Source of the DNA: Lepidodermella squamata | Lineage: Eukaryota > Gastrotricha | Length of the DNA stretch: 64,000 nt | Assembly (NCBI GenBank): GCA_047495785.1 | Contig: JBLDXI010000013.1 | Span: 3,596,001-3,660,000 of the forward strand | Direction: 5' to 3' | Shown here: piece after piece, positions 12,103 to 23,187 of the stretch | Position numbering within the stretch: position 1 is the first letter of the stretch | How the letters are laid out: each line of letters begins with the position of its first letter | Program-made: the position numbers and the translations under genes | Notes under the pieces: model-generated | What the model was told of the DNA's origin: nothing | Seen by the model: only the letters and a program-made list of their open reading frames with translations | The model's database searches: none

Positions 12103-12580
12103 TTAGACTGACCCATCCGTCATCTGTTCTGCTAGTTCACATTGCTCAATTGATTTGTTGTATCTGCGTACCATCCGAATGCCGTATAGTACGTCAATAA
12201 TCGCTGCTATCACGGAGACCATGAAAGATCGCTCTACTAAAGCATTGATCATGAAAGCGAGCATCACGATGACCATCGCCACTAGCAAAAATTGCCTTAT
12301 AGCAGCACTTACTGCTATCCCTTTGCCTTAGAGAAGAAAAACGAAAATGACAATTGGTATGTAATATAAGCAAATATAAGATGTTTTTTGGTCATCAAAG
12401 CTTACAAAAAAACTTACATCCTTTTTTCAAAACGAGCTTCGCTAAGATGCAAGTATGGCAACATTCGATGATGGACACAACTCCAGTTACCACAAATCCC
12501 CAGATCAGTTTGTCCCCCCACGAAATCCCGACTATTACACCAATAACTGCCAGTATCAGGATGGCAAATTTCGCAGCCAT
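12103..12580 (-). CDS. Four-TM family protein
   Basis: Exon 1 is 12580 down to about 12413 and ends at a GTAAGT donor; exon 2 runs from about 12329 to 12103. The split codon gives Cys (phase 1). TM1 is ILILAVIGVIVGI; TM2 contains GVVSIIECCHTC with the family Glu; TM4 contains LYGIRMVRRY with the family Arg. The short acidic C-terminal tail follows a basic patch, so the tail may be cytosolic. Its closest relative in the window is the next gene at 13048-13753, probably an older tandem duplicate. Confidence 0.75.
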
Positions 12581-13047
12581 ATAAACGCTGGAAATTGATC
12601 CGGAGACGATAATTTGTATCGCTGATCGCTCGATGGAAAAATTACTCTAGACGGCGGAGATAAAATTCCGGCTTTCAAAAGTGCTTCTACAATGTCACAA
12701 ATTTCAATTTTGCAACAACCCATGGTCATAAAATATGGAATTTTACGATTGGCGCACATGGTCAGAGGCTGTTCTGCAAAACAATTTCCGGAGTTCATAA
12801 ATAATCAAGCTTTATTTGTTTCCTTCAAGCAAATCATTTTCTTTTGGTTATGCATTGAGAATGCTGTCGGCTGTGTGGTCGCCTATTAATATTGGACATT
12901 ATACAGAGTGAGGAGGCATAAGCAAAAATAAGGGCAAGGGAGACTTCATGTTTCTCCGATAAAGTAGTCTTTGAAGAATTATCAATTCTGATTCTGGGGT
13001 TTCGAAACGATGCTTAGGTTCAGCAACCGTTGAGATCCCCTCAGTTC

Positions 13048-13753
13048 CTAGGCTGACGCATACAGCAATTCGGTTTTCTCTTCAGATTGCTCAGGTGTTT
13101 GTTTACATTTGCGCATCATCCGTATTAAATATATCATGTCAATAATCAGTAATATCACGAAGATCAACAAAGCTCCCTCGAAAAAGGCGAAAATCGAGGA
13201 AATGAGGATCGTGATGAACATCGCCAGTAGAGAATAAGGCCCAAAAGCGGTTCCAATCGACATGCCTTCAAAAGAAACAGAAAAACCGTACCGAAAATAA
13301 TGAAATTAATTGTATAAATATGTTAGTTCTATAGACGCGAAGAATTTCAGAGCAATCACAAGCATGTCGCCTGTCAAGTGACACTTCATTTTAATCGAAA
13401 TTGCGATAGATTGATACCGCGCCAACATTTTTGAACAGTTCAAGTTTTCAAGCTTGAAAATACTGCTTAAAAGGCTCATCATCAGTTTGCTACATTCTTT
13501 CTGGAAAATCCTGTAAATTTAGATCTTATTCCCACAGCCCACAGAACAACAGCGGATTTTCGGTTATCATTATTACAGTTTTCAACTTACATTCTTTTCC
13601 AAAAGCGAGTTTCCCTTCAAAGCATTGATGAAAAATTTCAATAGCGGACACAACTCCAGCTAGTAAAAATCCCAAGATCAGTTTGCCTTGCCACCAGATT
13701 CCAACTATTGTACCAATGACTGAGAGTATCAGAATCGCTACTTGTAAAAGCAT
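13048..13753 (-). CDS. Four-TM family protein spanning the duplication edge
   Basis: Exon 1 is 13591-13753 and exon 2 is 13048-13265; the 325-bp phase-1 intron is long for this window and rebuilds a Cys codon. The product is 126 aa. TM2 contains GVVSAIEIFHQC and TM4 contains IYLIRMMRKC. The end of the 8521-bp repeat (13585) falls inside this intron, 6 bp from the splice donor. The gene is therefore whole here but halved in copy 1. Confidence 0.78.
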
Positions 13754-14122
13754 TTTTAGCTGAAAAGCAATGAAGAAATAGCTTGTATCATTAATCCTTT
13801 CGTTTATAAGTTACTTAAAACTGACTTGCCAAGATTAAATCGTGGCTTTTCCTGTTTCATATTTCATTATTCCAGCACCCTATGGTCATAAAATGAAACT
13901 TCACGACTCGACCACATGGTCAATGACTCTTCTGAAATACCTAAATGTTCATCAAATTATGGAAAATATTGAATCCCATGAATATTCTTTTTTGAAATTT
14001 ATTCATTCATTTATTTATTTATTTATTTAAGGAGCCACAACGCCCGGAAGAGGACAGCTCAGCTCACGCCAAGTCAGAATAGGCATCTTCTTTGATTTGC
14101 GCATTGCAGTCATTGCTCGCCC

Positions 14123-14705
14123 CTATGCAATATCGTCGGATATTTCCTTCAAGTTGCTGCTCTCCATATTATAGCCATAATCAACCTGAACAGCGAGGCC
14201 GATAAGCAGGCGTGAACAGTGAATGATTAGGTCCACGAAAAGCAGTAATACACCGCTCCTGAAGTAGAACGAATCCATTCGCAGATTCTCAGATGCGATG
14301 GACGATAACAGACCGATAATCACCAAGGAGCTCAACAACATTAAAATACCAGCGAAACTCCGCAAACATGAAGCTGCAATGGAAATGCATGATCAAACCT
14401 TTAAACATAGGACAGCCAACCACTTTACCTGGCTCTGACGAATCCTGAATGAGACGAAAACAGTAAAGGAAAAAGGTCTCAAGCATCGAGATCGAAATGG
14501 CAATGCTCAACAGAATTACAGCCTTCTCTCGAATAGGCCGATATCTTTCGCCGTAAGTTTCTGGATCGTATAGCACCCAAAAATTAGCTAAAACACAGGC
14601 CTCAGCAAACAACGCCAGCAAGGTCATCGACTTGAACAAATTGCGTCGTCTTTCGAAGGTTTCCAAGCATGATGGAAGGTGTTTGCTGGTGTAGGCCATG
14701 AACAT
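14123..14705 (-). CDS. Four-TM family protein, divergent
   Basis: Exons are 14429-14705 and 14123-14373 with a 55-bp phase-1 intron. The product is 175 aa. I chose the first real ATG at 14705. TM2 has ISMLETFFLY (family Glu), and TM4 has IIHCSRLLIGL (family Arg). The loop after TM1 keeps a trace of the RG motif (ERYRPIREKA). Function unknown. Confidence 0.7.
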
Positions 14706-14889
14706 CGTGAAGCTCTTCGAAAAAGTTCTATCACATTGATAGATCAACAATTCAGCTTAGAACACCTGTATAGCTACATTATCATTTCAATTATTCAATG
14801 AGACAGAATTTATAGCCTCATTTTTTATTTGCAGGTGCTGATACATGCGAATAGACCTAGGATTCGGACGTCAGTTTTCTCTCAGGATC

Positions 14890-15505
14890 TTAAATTGGTT
14901 CGTATGACGATCTGTTATCTTCACAATGTTTCGTGCATCGCATTATCATTTGAAGTGTGATTCGAAGAACATACAGCGCCAAAAGATTGATGGATATGAT
15001 AAATGCGAGAGCAAGGTCAGGTGTTAATATTCCGCAAACTGCGGTCAATATTACTGTGAGGAAAATTCCGATGCAGACTATGATTGACGAGGCTGACCAG
15101 AACACTGGACTGTCGATTACACATCCACCTTCAAAATCAAAAAGACGCATGTCTTCGAAATTGTCTGTTAATGGTTTCCTTGTTGGAATTCCTACCTTTT
15201 CGACTGTTTCTACATTTCGCTTGGCAGAAATTGAAATTTTCCAGGAGAGAAAGCACCGTGGTTATTGTGAATGTGATTAGAAATGGAAGCCTTGCTGGTA
15301 GAGAATTTGCCACGGCGCAGCCGATTAATCCGATTATTGATAATATCAGGGTGGCCGTAGCTGCAGCGATATCTACTACGTACAGTTTTCGGCTCGTTTC
15401 CGATACGATGTCCTCTCCTGAAGCTTCGACCGGCATCGCCTTGTAGTTATAAGGACGGGAGGGCCATTCGTACGGTGACTTTAATTTGCTCAATGACTGA
15501 CCCAT
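14890..15505 (-). CDS. Four-TM family protein, divergent
   Basis: Exons are 15196-15505 and 14890-15164 with a 31-bp phase-1 intron, short even here. The product is 194 aa. A roughly 45-residue polar N-terminal tail precedes TM1. TM2 has VLSLLENFNFC and TM4 has LYVLRITLQM. Start is the ATG at 15505; the two codons upstream are not ATG-initiated. Function unknown. Confidence 0.7.
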
Positions 15506-16189
15506 TCGCAAACGGAGGAGAGATTGCAGAGAACAAAAGGCTTATCCCTAGCCTTCCCTTATATATAGTGTCTTCACTTATTATTCAATAGATAAAATAT
15601 TATTATGGGCCTTGAGTGTAGGCTGGAATGTTGGATACTCATGAGAGAAGTACTGAATCTCCCCGGACCCAGATGCTCTTCTGATTCATCAAAGAATTCA
15701 TGAAAATAATAGTTGAATTCTCCTGGTTCACTCACCCTTATGATCGGTGAAATGAACACGCTAATACTTACCGGGTAATGATGATTTTTTCTGATTTACC
15801 TGGCTGAAAGCTGATGGATTTTGCAGCATTTTTCGATTTTGTCTGACGCTTATTTCAAGTATTTTTAATATATTACGAGTCTTGACATCATAATGGCAGG
15901 AAAAATGTCTGATATATTGTAACGTGTCGCCGGTCGCCGAAGGGAAATCAATGGAACCTTTGAAAAATGTCTCCGTTTACAAGCCTTTCCACCTAGAACC
16001 TAGATCCAGCCGTTCCGGCACCAAATTTACTCTTATAATTGAGGTATATTTCAGAGCAACAACAAAAACCTTCCATTTACCCCAGTTTAGGCCTATTGTG
16101 CTCACAATAAGTGGTGTGAAATGTTGAAGGCAGCCTAATACATTGATTAGGTTGAGCCAGCACAACAAAAACAAGCAGTAGATTGAACA
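15506..16189. other. Intergenic, nothing recognised
   Basis: This stretch separates the 4TM cluster from the M4 protease. Short open frames are present but lack ATG starts or splice support. The last 150 bp presumably hold the protease promoter and 5' UTR. Confidence 0.5.
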
Positions 16190-18643
16190 ATGCTGTACAC
16201 GTCAATTAAGGCTTTACCATTTCTCATTGTCGTCATAGGTAAATTCGCCCTCGCCGAATTATTGAACTTCTCCGATCGGCTTAACGTCACGGTTTTAGAA
16301 GAGGATGATTTGATCGAAAGGCCATCAATCGAGCAGTTGATGAACTTATCGTCGAATCAGAATCTAACTCTATTTGATGAAGAAGAGCTACCTGATGGCC
16401 GTCGTTTACTCACATTCACTCTTCAAATCAGCGGCTACCAGTTGATGGGCTACGATTTTACTTTTACGGAAGACGAGACTGAAGCTATCAAGTACGCATT
16501 GAGCGGCCAAATACTAGACGATATTCCTAAGTTTGATAAGCTGGCCATGCAAGTGATTAAACGTAGCGAGAAGATCGGCAATCAAACAGGTTACGCGGCG
16601 TGCATGAAAGGTCTCGCCGAACAATTTGACTTCAAGGAGGTGAGAAGGGAGTCTTTAACTATCTGTTGACCAGCTAATACTGATCGACAAAATTACGTAG
16701 AGAAACGGTGTCGAAATTGGCAACTTTTCCAGCCGATATTTGTGGTTTGATGGTCAGTTCATGACCATGGTGGAAGGCTTCGGCATTTTCAACAACCTGG
16801 ATGAAGCTCAGAGATATTGTTTGATTTACACTCCCTCAGAGAAATGCCTTATTCATTTATTTAGTTTGCTTACACGACATACTCAACAATACAATCATAA
16901 TGTTGGCTCCAACTTCAACCTATGCCGTCGAGGCAGCAGGTGGAAACAGGAGAATTGGCAAGCGTAAATTGACCCTCGATCTAACAGATAGAGTTTCTCA
17001 ACTGGAAGAGTGCATTGTCGAACATCCGAAAGGGTTTTTTACCATCTACGACATGGAGGGTAATACTTCCATATCGGATGAGGCAGAACCGTTGACCTAC
17101 CCATGCGGCAACTTGAACGAAGACGAGGTACTTCAGGCTAAAATGATCGCTCATTTTCTAGTTGGATATAACTAACAGGTGAATGGCGGTTACGGCATCG
17201 CAGCTGACTGCATGGATTACGCTATCCAAACGCAAAAATGTCTGGCAAAGCATGGTGAGGAATTATGACTCTTGACTAAAGCTAAGTGAAATTGAATCTC
17301 CACAGTGAATATGCACGACTTCGGTTTCATCACAAATGGAAAGCCTCTGCGAATTCACATCAATTACGGGCAGATGAAACCTATAGCATTTTGGAACGAG
17401 AACGGCATTTTCTTCGGTGAGACAACCTCCTGTGGTTGATTCAGGTTGATAAGCAATTTCTTCATTATTAGGCAACGGAGATGTATCGAACGAATATCCT
17501 TCTTGCTCGAGCATCGACTCTGTTTCTCATGAAATCGGCCACGCCTTGACAGCTCGCTTTTCAGGGCTCTACTACTCCGGAGAAATGGGCTGTATCAATG
17601 AAGGTGAGTACAAGGAATAACCATATCAGTGAATAGGTGAAGTTGATTCTAATTCAGCCTTCAGCGACATCACTGCAATGATGGTTCGAGCTTGCGTTCG
17701 AGGTACAACAGATTGGCTGTTTGACATCGATGCACAGAAGGCCAGAGACGCTGCGAGCCGTAATCTTGTTCGGAATCTGAAAAAGCCGACCTCAGATGCT
17801 CAGCAGATAAAGAAATACAGCGAGTACAGGCCAAACATTGACGTACACGTCTGCAGCGGGATTTATAACCACGCTTTCTACTTGCTGTCCCAAACTCGAG
17901 GATGGGATATCTACTCGGCTTACCAATTGTTCTATGGCGCCAATAGATTTAAATGGGTAGATTTTACCAAAATGGCCGACGGACTATGTGGAATCCTCAC
18001 CTATGCTAAATCGCTAGATCTGCCATCGAAAAAAATGGCAGATATCAGAGAAGCCTTTGGAAAAGTTGGTTTGTTCATCAATGGAACGAAATGCGACCTG
18101 TCAGATGGTTTCGAGAAGAATCCCGATGGATTTATAACACTTGACAACTGCGTTACCACTGAAGGCATTCAAGGAGAATCAACTGATATCTATCATTTCG
18201 TCCACGAAGTGAAAAAGAAGCCCGGCAAACCCGCCCCGTCCAAACTAATCATATCTTTGAGGCTGCCTAAGAGCCAAATAGAAAATGATGATGTTTTAAA
18301 CTCAGAGGACAATGACGACTCCGATTGTGATGATTGCGATGATAACGATATCGATGCGGATGATAATTTGGATGATGACGAAGACAGTGGCGAGATGAAA
18401 GTAGATTTACTGATTTATTATGGTATGAAGAACATACCAAACGGTGGTGACATCAAGTACGGGGAATTCGACGCAGTTATAGCCAGACAATCTGAATCGA
18501 TACAACTGGTGATAAAGTGCCCTCCGATCGGGAATTACACCTTTGTAATCGTCTCGACCGGGCAAGGTGCCTACAGCGATGTTTCTTTCAATGTATGCCA
18601 CTTGTCCTCAGACTCAGATGTCTGTGAGGTAAAACGTTTATAG
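16190..18643 (+). CDS. Thermolysin-like (M4) zinc metalloprotease with PPC-like C-terminal domain
   Basis: The seven-exon model is phase-consistent: 16190-16639, 16701-16818, 16865-17127, 17179-17254, 17306-17416, 17472-17603 and 17658-18643. The product is 711 aa. It has a signal peptide (1-22), a propeptide-like region, and an M4 catalytic domain. The domain shows RIHINYG, the zinc motif HEIGHA, the third ligand in GCINEAFSD across the exon 6/7 junction, and the catalytic His in DVHVCSGIYN. GWDIY, YGANRF and GLCGIL match the M4 C-terminal lobe. An Asp-rich linker (about 18290-18400) precedes a beta-rich domain resembling bacterial pre-peptidase C-terminal domains. M4 enzymes are mainly bacterial, so an ancient transfer is likely but untested. 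Confidence 0.88.
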
Positions 18644-18921
18644 TATGGCCCATTTTACTCTGTGAAATAGCTTCAAAGATGTTTTGAAACAAAATAAAAT
18701 GTTCTGTATTTATTAACTATTAATTGCTACAATTTTGAAGCACAGGATCTCTAATTCCTCACTTCGTAGACATATGACATTTGTGATTAACAGGCAAAGC
18801 TATATTCAGCGGGCGATATCCATTATTTAGGAATAGAAGCCTTATAGAAGCAGCAATAGATGAATTCAATATATAGGAGCACATTTATGCGAAATCAGGT
18901 CATTCTCGAGAACAATGCAAA

Positions 18922-19513
18922 TCAGCAATAGTAATAGGTTCTTTTTATTTCTTGATCCATATCTTGAACGACCTGATATTGATATCGTGGACACTTGCAC
19001 TTGACACACAGGCAGTACCCGGCGTAATACAAAACTCGGAAGAATTGTGATAAGGCGATTAATATGGCTAGAATATTGACAGCAAATAGGGCTGCAGCGC
19101 GAATTTCAAAAGACTCAACTATTGCGTCCAGCAATAATAGGAATGAAATAAGGGTTGCGAGAGTTGTCAAAGCTGTCATAAACCTACCTAACAGGAAAAC
19201 GCAGGCATTCAAAATTTATAAATGACCGGCTAGAGTTTAACTTACTGAAGCAGAAACAACAGCTGTTCTCTTCTTCGTCGTCGCTATCTTCATCATCATA
19301 GTTTTGGCCATAATTGCTCAAGAAAAAGTCCACAAAAGCCACGGCAATGATTATCGCAAAACCAGCTGTGAATTTACTGCGATCGCCATGATATCTGATA
19401 CCCGTGATCTCATTACCATAGAGCAAAAGCAAAGCGATTAGTGAGAGAAGAACCGGGAAGCTGTTAGTGAAAGACCAGCACCAATTTTTGCGGCTGCACT
19501 CCTTATTGCACAT
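18922..19513 (-). CDS. Four-TM family protein
   Basis: Exons are 19246-19513 and 18922-19187 with a 58-bp phase-1 intron. The product is 177 aa. Start is the ATG at 19513. Exon 1 has YHGDRSKFTAGFAI and an Asp instead of Glu in TM2 (FVDFFL), followed by an acidic run and a CCFCF stretch. Exon 2 has VNILAI and FFRVLYY. Its C-terminal tail with CPRYQYQ resembles the neighbour at 20299-21015, so these two are probably close paralogues. Function unknown. Confidence 0.78.
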
Positions 19514-20298
19514 TGTCTGGTCAGCTTGAAATCCCTCCAAGTGCCAACTTGTTTGTTGCAGGCTAGTCCAATCAATTCTCTATACAAGGTCCGCCTGCTT
19601 TGCTCTTTAGTCTACTTTTTATTGTCTACCGTGCTGTTGCTAAAACTCATCCGAAGGAACACATGAAAGTTGCAAGGCTAAGTCATAACTGGGCTCAAAC
19701 CTATTGGCCTCTCCTGTTACATATGGCTCATAGTGAATAAAGAATGAGGCAAAATTGCCTCACGCTCAGCAGTTGAATGAAACGAAAGCCGTCTCAGGAG
19801 AACCAGTATGAATCCGAAATGTTCTGATAGGTCGAAGTGTGCAATATTCAAGGGATCATCGTGGCCAAAAAAATGGAAATTCAGCCCGCTGCTTCGACAA
19901 TTTTGAGAGGCTTTTGAAGCATTTTTAGTTGGAAATCTTCAACATTTCCTCGCTACGCTCGATTTTCGGTTGAAATCCCTTGACATCTGGCAAATATAGC
20001 ATCCAAAGATCCAGGATCCAAGGTCGCATCCTGGGTCGAAATGTGTGAAGCCTGTTTGGTTGGCTCAGAAAGTTGTTCAACAATCATCAGGATTTACTCG
20101 CGTTATAATCTTGAAATATTTATAAGAGCTTTTATTTTTATTCAGTATTCAATATTATCTGTGAATTGAAAAGGTTTCATTCTTTGGCTTCACCAAGCAG
20201 ACTACGTAACGAGATTAAACGATTGGAGATGTTACAAGATTGAATAAATTACAATTATTTATATCAAGCAAGAATCATATCATATCTTTAGATTCATA
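19514..20298. other. Intergenic, nothing recognised
   Basis: This AT-rich spacer lies between two minus-strand 4TM genes. I saw no open frame with splice support. It should contain the promoter of the 18922 gene and the 3' end of the 20299 gene. Confidence 0.5.
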
Positions 20299-21015
20299 TC
20301 AAGCTTCTTCATTTTCTTCACATTTATCCATTAAGCCTTTACGCATTTCACTGTCTGCTTCAGCAATGGTTTCATATTGATACGAAGGGCACTTTTCCTT
20401 TATACAAGCATAGATAAGGTAAACAATTAATCGAATGATGTATAGTATAATGATAAACACAGCGAGAACATTTACAGCTTTGTAATCGCCGCCGGGATCT
20501 TTCTGATTAGCCTCTGCAAGAGCACAAATCAGCAGTACGAATGAACCGATGGATGACAGGGTCGTAATAGCTGTTAAGACCTTACCTGTTAGACGAATGA
20601 AGTGATACAGCTTTTTGTTTCATATATATGACAGTTAAATCATAAACATACCAACTTTTTCCAAAGCGAAGGTATTTTCATGACTGATAAACATCACGAT
20701 TAAGTCCAGAAGGGTCACAGTGAGGATAATAGCGAATCCGGCTCTGAACTTGATAGGATCACCTCGGTAGGAACCGTCAACGTGATTCAACAGTATCAAA
20801 CAGATGGCCGAAGCAACAAACGGGGTTATGTTAGTTAGGCAGCAGAGACAGCACATCCTTATCAAGTTGAACCACATTACGCAACAATCCACGATGATCT
20901 TACCGTATGCAGCGTCCGCTCGGGCCTTCGCGAAACCCGACAACGCTGGGGTACATGGCCGATTGCCATCCTGGAAGAAGTTTGCAGGAGGCGGTAAAGT
21001 GCTACATTGGTGCAT
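20299..21015 (-). CDS. Four-TM family protein
   Basis: Exon 1 is 20652-21015 and exon 2 is 20299-20585, with a 66-bp phase-1 intron. Exon 2 has no ATG and would be missed by simple ORF calling. The product is 216 aa. Exon 1 has SYRGDPIKFRAGFAI and an Asp in TM2 (LLDLIV). Exon 2 has AVNVLAVF and LYIIRLIVYL. The tail has CPSYQYETIAEAD, matching the 18922 gene. Function unknown. Confidence 0.8.
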
Positions 21016-21158
21016 TTTCCTTAGTGATCTCAATATCGCAAAAACCTAGTTTCCTTTCCCAGTGGAATCTTTTTATTAACAATTTTATTTACCACCATGC
21101 TGTGTTATAGGAATATGATTTTCAAACTCATGCGAAAGGAACACTTAATTTTTCAGTC

Positions 21159-21765
21159 TCAAACCGATTCGTAAGGCTGGCGTTTGCAGCAACAGCAGGC
21201 GATGAGAATAATCGGCAGACGGATGCCATAAAGTACCAAAATCACAATGGCCATAATGTTAACACATCCGTAATCGTCGTAGCAGTGCTTGCCTGGGTTG
21301 GTCGCGTGTGGGTAGCTTCGATCCGCATCTGCAACGCAGTAAACCAGCCAGGCAAAGGTTAGGACAGACGCCACAGCTACAGCAAGGCTAACAATCTTGC
21401 CAACTTAGAATAAACAGAGCTTAAAATGTAAGGAAAAAATAGTTGAAATGAAGATTTTTCTTACTCAAATCCGAGGTGCATCGGCATATGCAAGAATCGC
21501 TTGAAGCCATACTCTGCCCACAGCAACAGCAGAGACCGGCCATACCGACTTCGAATAGGGCGATTATGGTAACGAAGCAAAATCCGGCGAAAAATGACGA
21601 CTGACTGCCGCGAACGTATACCGGGACGTCGGTACCTTTATGCTCATGCAGGGTCATCACCGCTGCGACGATTGCGAAAATCAGCGGGATAAAGCTGGTG
21701 AACAGGAAAAGCCGACATCCGACTTCATCGGTTGAATAAACTGCACGCCGCTCAAGTTGAGGCAT
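21159..21765 (-). CDS. Four-TM family protein, GCANI subgroup
   Basis: Exons are 21465-21765 and 21159-21403 with a 61-bp phase-1 intron. The product is 181 aa. Exon 1 has YVRGSQSSFFAGF, TM2 Glu in ALFEVGM and a CCCC run. Exon 2 has YGCVNIMAIV, LYGIRLPII and a second CCCC run near the C-terminus. Juxtamembrane Cys clusters could be acylated; that is inference. Function unknown. Confidence 0.82.
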
Positions 21766-23187
21766 TTTTTTGAAAAAATTACTTGCAGAAAGAAAGAAAA
21801 TCAGTGAAATAAGGCATGCAATAAAGCATCAGCCTATAATCTTGACATCATCTGTTCTGGTTGTAAAAATTAAGGCATTGTTACGCCATAAAAAAAGATT
21901 ACTCATCAGTCTGAATAAGAGATGAAATAATAGAGCACCGCGCCCTAAATTCAGCCGCTTTTGGGATTTTCCTTCTTTGCCAGCCAGGTGCACTTTTGAA
22001 AAATAATTGGCAAAAACAGGAATACATAGAGGAGTTCATGGGCTATCAAATGCCGGTTTCCGCAAGTCAGGACGATTTTACCTTGATTTATGGCTAATTT
22101 AGTAGTAACCCGGACTTCTGGCAGAAATTGAATAGACAATGCAAATTGATTGAGTTTCGTGCAAAACACTGCTACACACCGCTTTTTGTGTCCAAATTTC
22201 GGCTGGCGGGCGAAATTAAGGTTTTCAGCTCTGCCGTAGGTGAGGGTAATTTAGGACAAAACCATGAGGATTAATTAAAATCAGTCCTAATTCAGAACAC
22301 ACTGATTTTTCTGGTAAAGGTGAGCCTCGATTTATCGGCAAAATTTGGTGATTTTACGATATTTACCAGAATTTTGGCGATCGAAAACAGTTAATATGGC
22401 TAAAGTTGGACAATTAGCGGGCAATTCTGGACGCGCTCATTTGCATATGCATTGGTATTGTGAACTTTTCAGATTTTTCTATGAGCTATGGGTCAATTTT
22501 GGAAAAAATTATGAACTAATGGCACTTTCATTTTCAAAAAAATGAGAAAAATAATGTTTCGTTCAGCCGCATCTTTACACTGCAGTACAAAAATGCCCGA
22601 TTTTCACCTGAACTGGAATCTTCGTTGGATCTTTTCGTTTATATTTCGATAACTAAGAGAACGCCCCTAGGATACCCCAGCCAATTTTCGTCCCAATGAT
22701 TATTTGTTTGCGAGGAGATAGGAATGGGTCCCAAATTGAGATTTGAGTTACCTTGCTCACAAAATGTCTTAAAAATAAATTATTGTTCCAATCACCTTGG
22801 GACATGCGCCATTCGAAAGCTCAAGAGACGGGACATTTTATGCAACAAACCCTGTGTTTTTATCGTACGGCGTTACAAAGCTGTTATAACTTGCAAAGCC
22901 GAAGTGTCCATAATTATGCTGCGCTATGGTAATTCAACATGATTTTATTCGCACAGAAAATATCGTCGGTTTTTGTTCATCCGCCATTCATTTTTGTTGT
23001 GTGTTTCACTCATAAAACATCAGCATGGATGAAGCTTCAAACTAAATTTTCGAATATAAACAGGTACAAATTTGATACATTTCATTTTCGATCGGCACAT
23101 TATATGAGTTCAATTTTCGAATAGCACTTATAGCGCGATGAGTAAAAAAAGCTTCAACAAGCTCGTATATATATATATTAAGGCATC
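21766..23187. other. Intergenic with one weak dispersed repeat
   Basis: No gene was recognised in this 1.4-kb stretch. Positions about 22320-22440 contain a block (TTGGACAATTAGCGGGCAAT) that recurs in diverged form at about 41620-41700. It reads like a decayed interspersed repeat. Confidence 0.45.

Larger units (their letters stand above)
5065..13585. repeat. Tandem duplication, copy 2 (complete 8521-bp unit)
   Basis: This is the inferred complete second copy, running from the junction at 5064/5065 to the end of identity at 13585. Only 8522-13585 can be compared inside the window; the partner of 5065-8521 would lie upstream of base 1. The true right flank begins at 13586, inside an intron of a 4TM gene, so only copy 2 keeps that gene whole. 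Confidence 0.8.
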
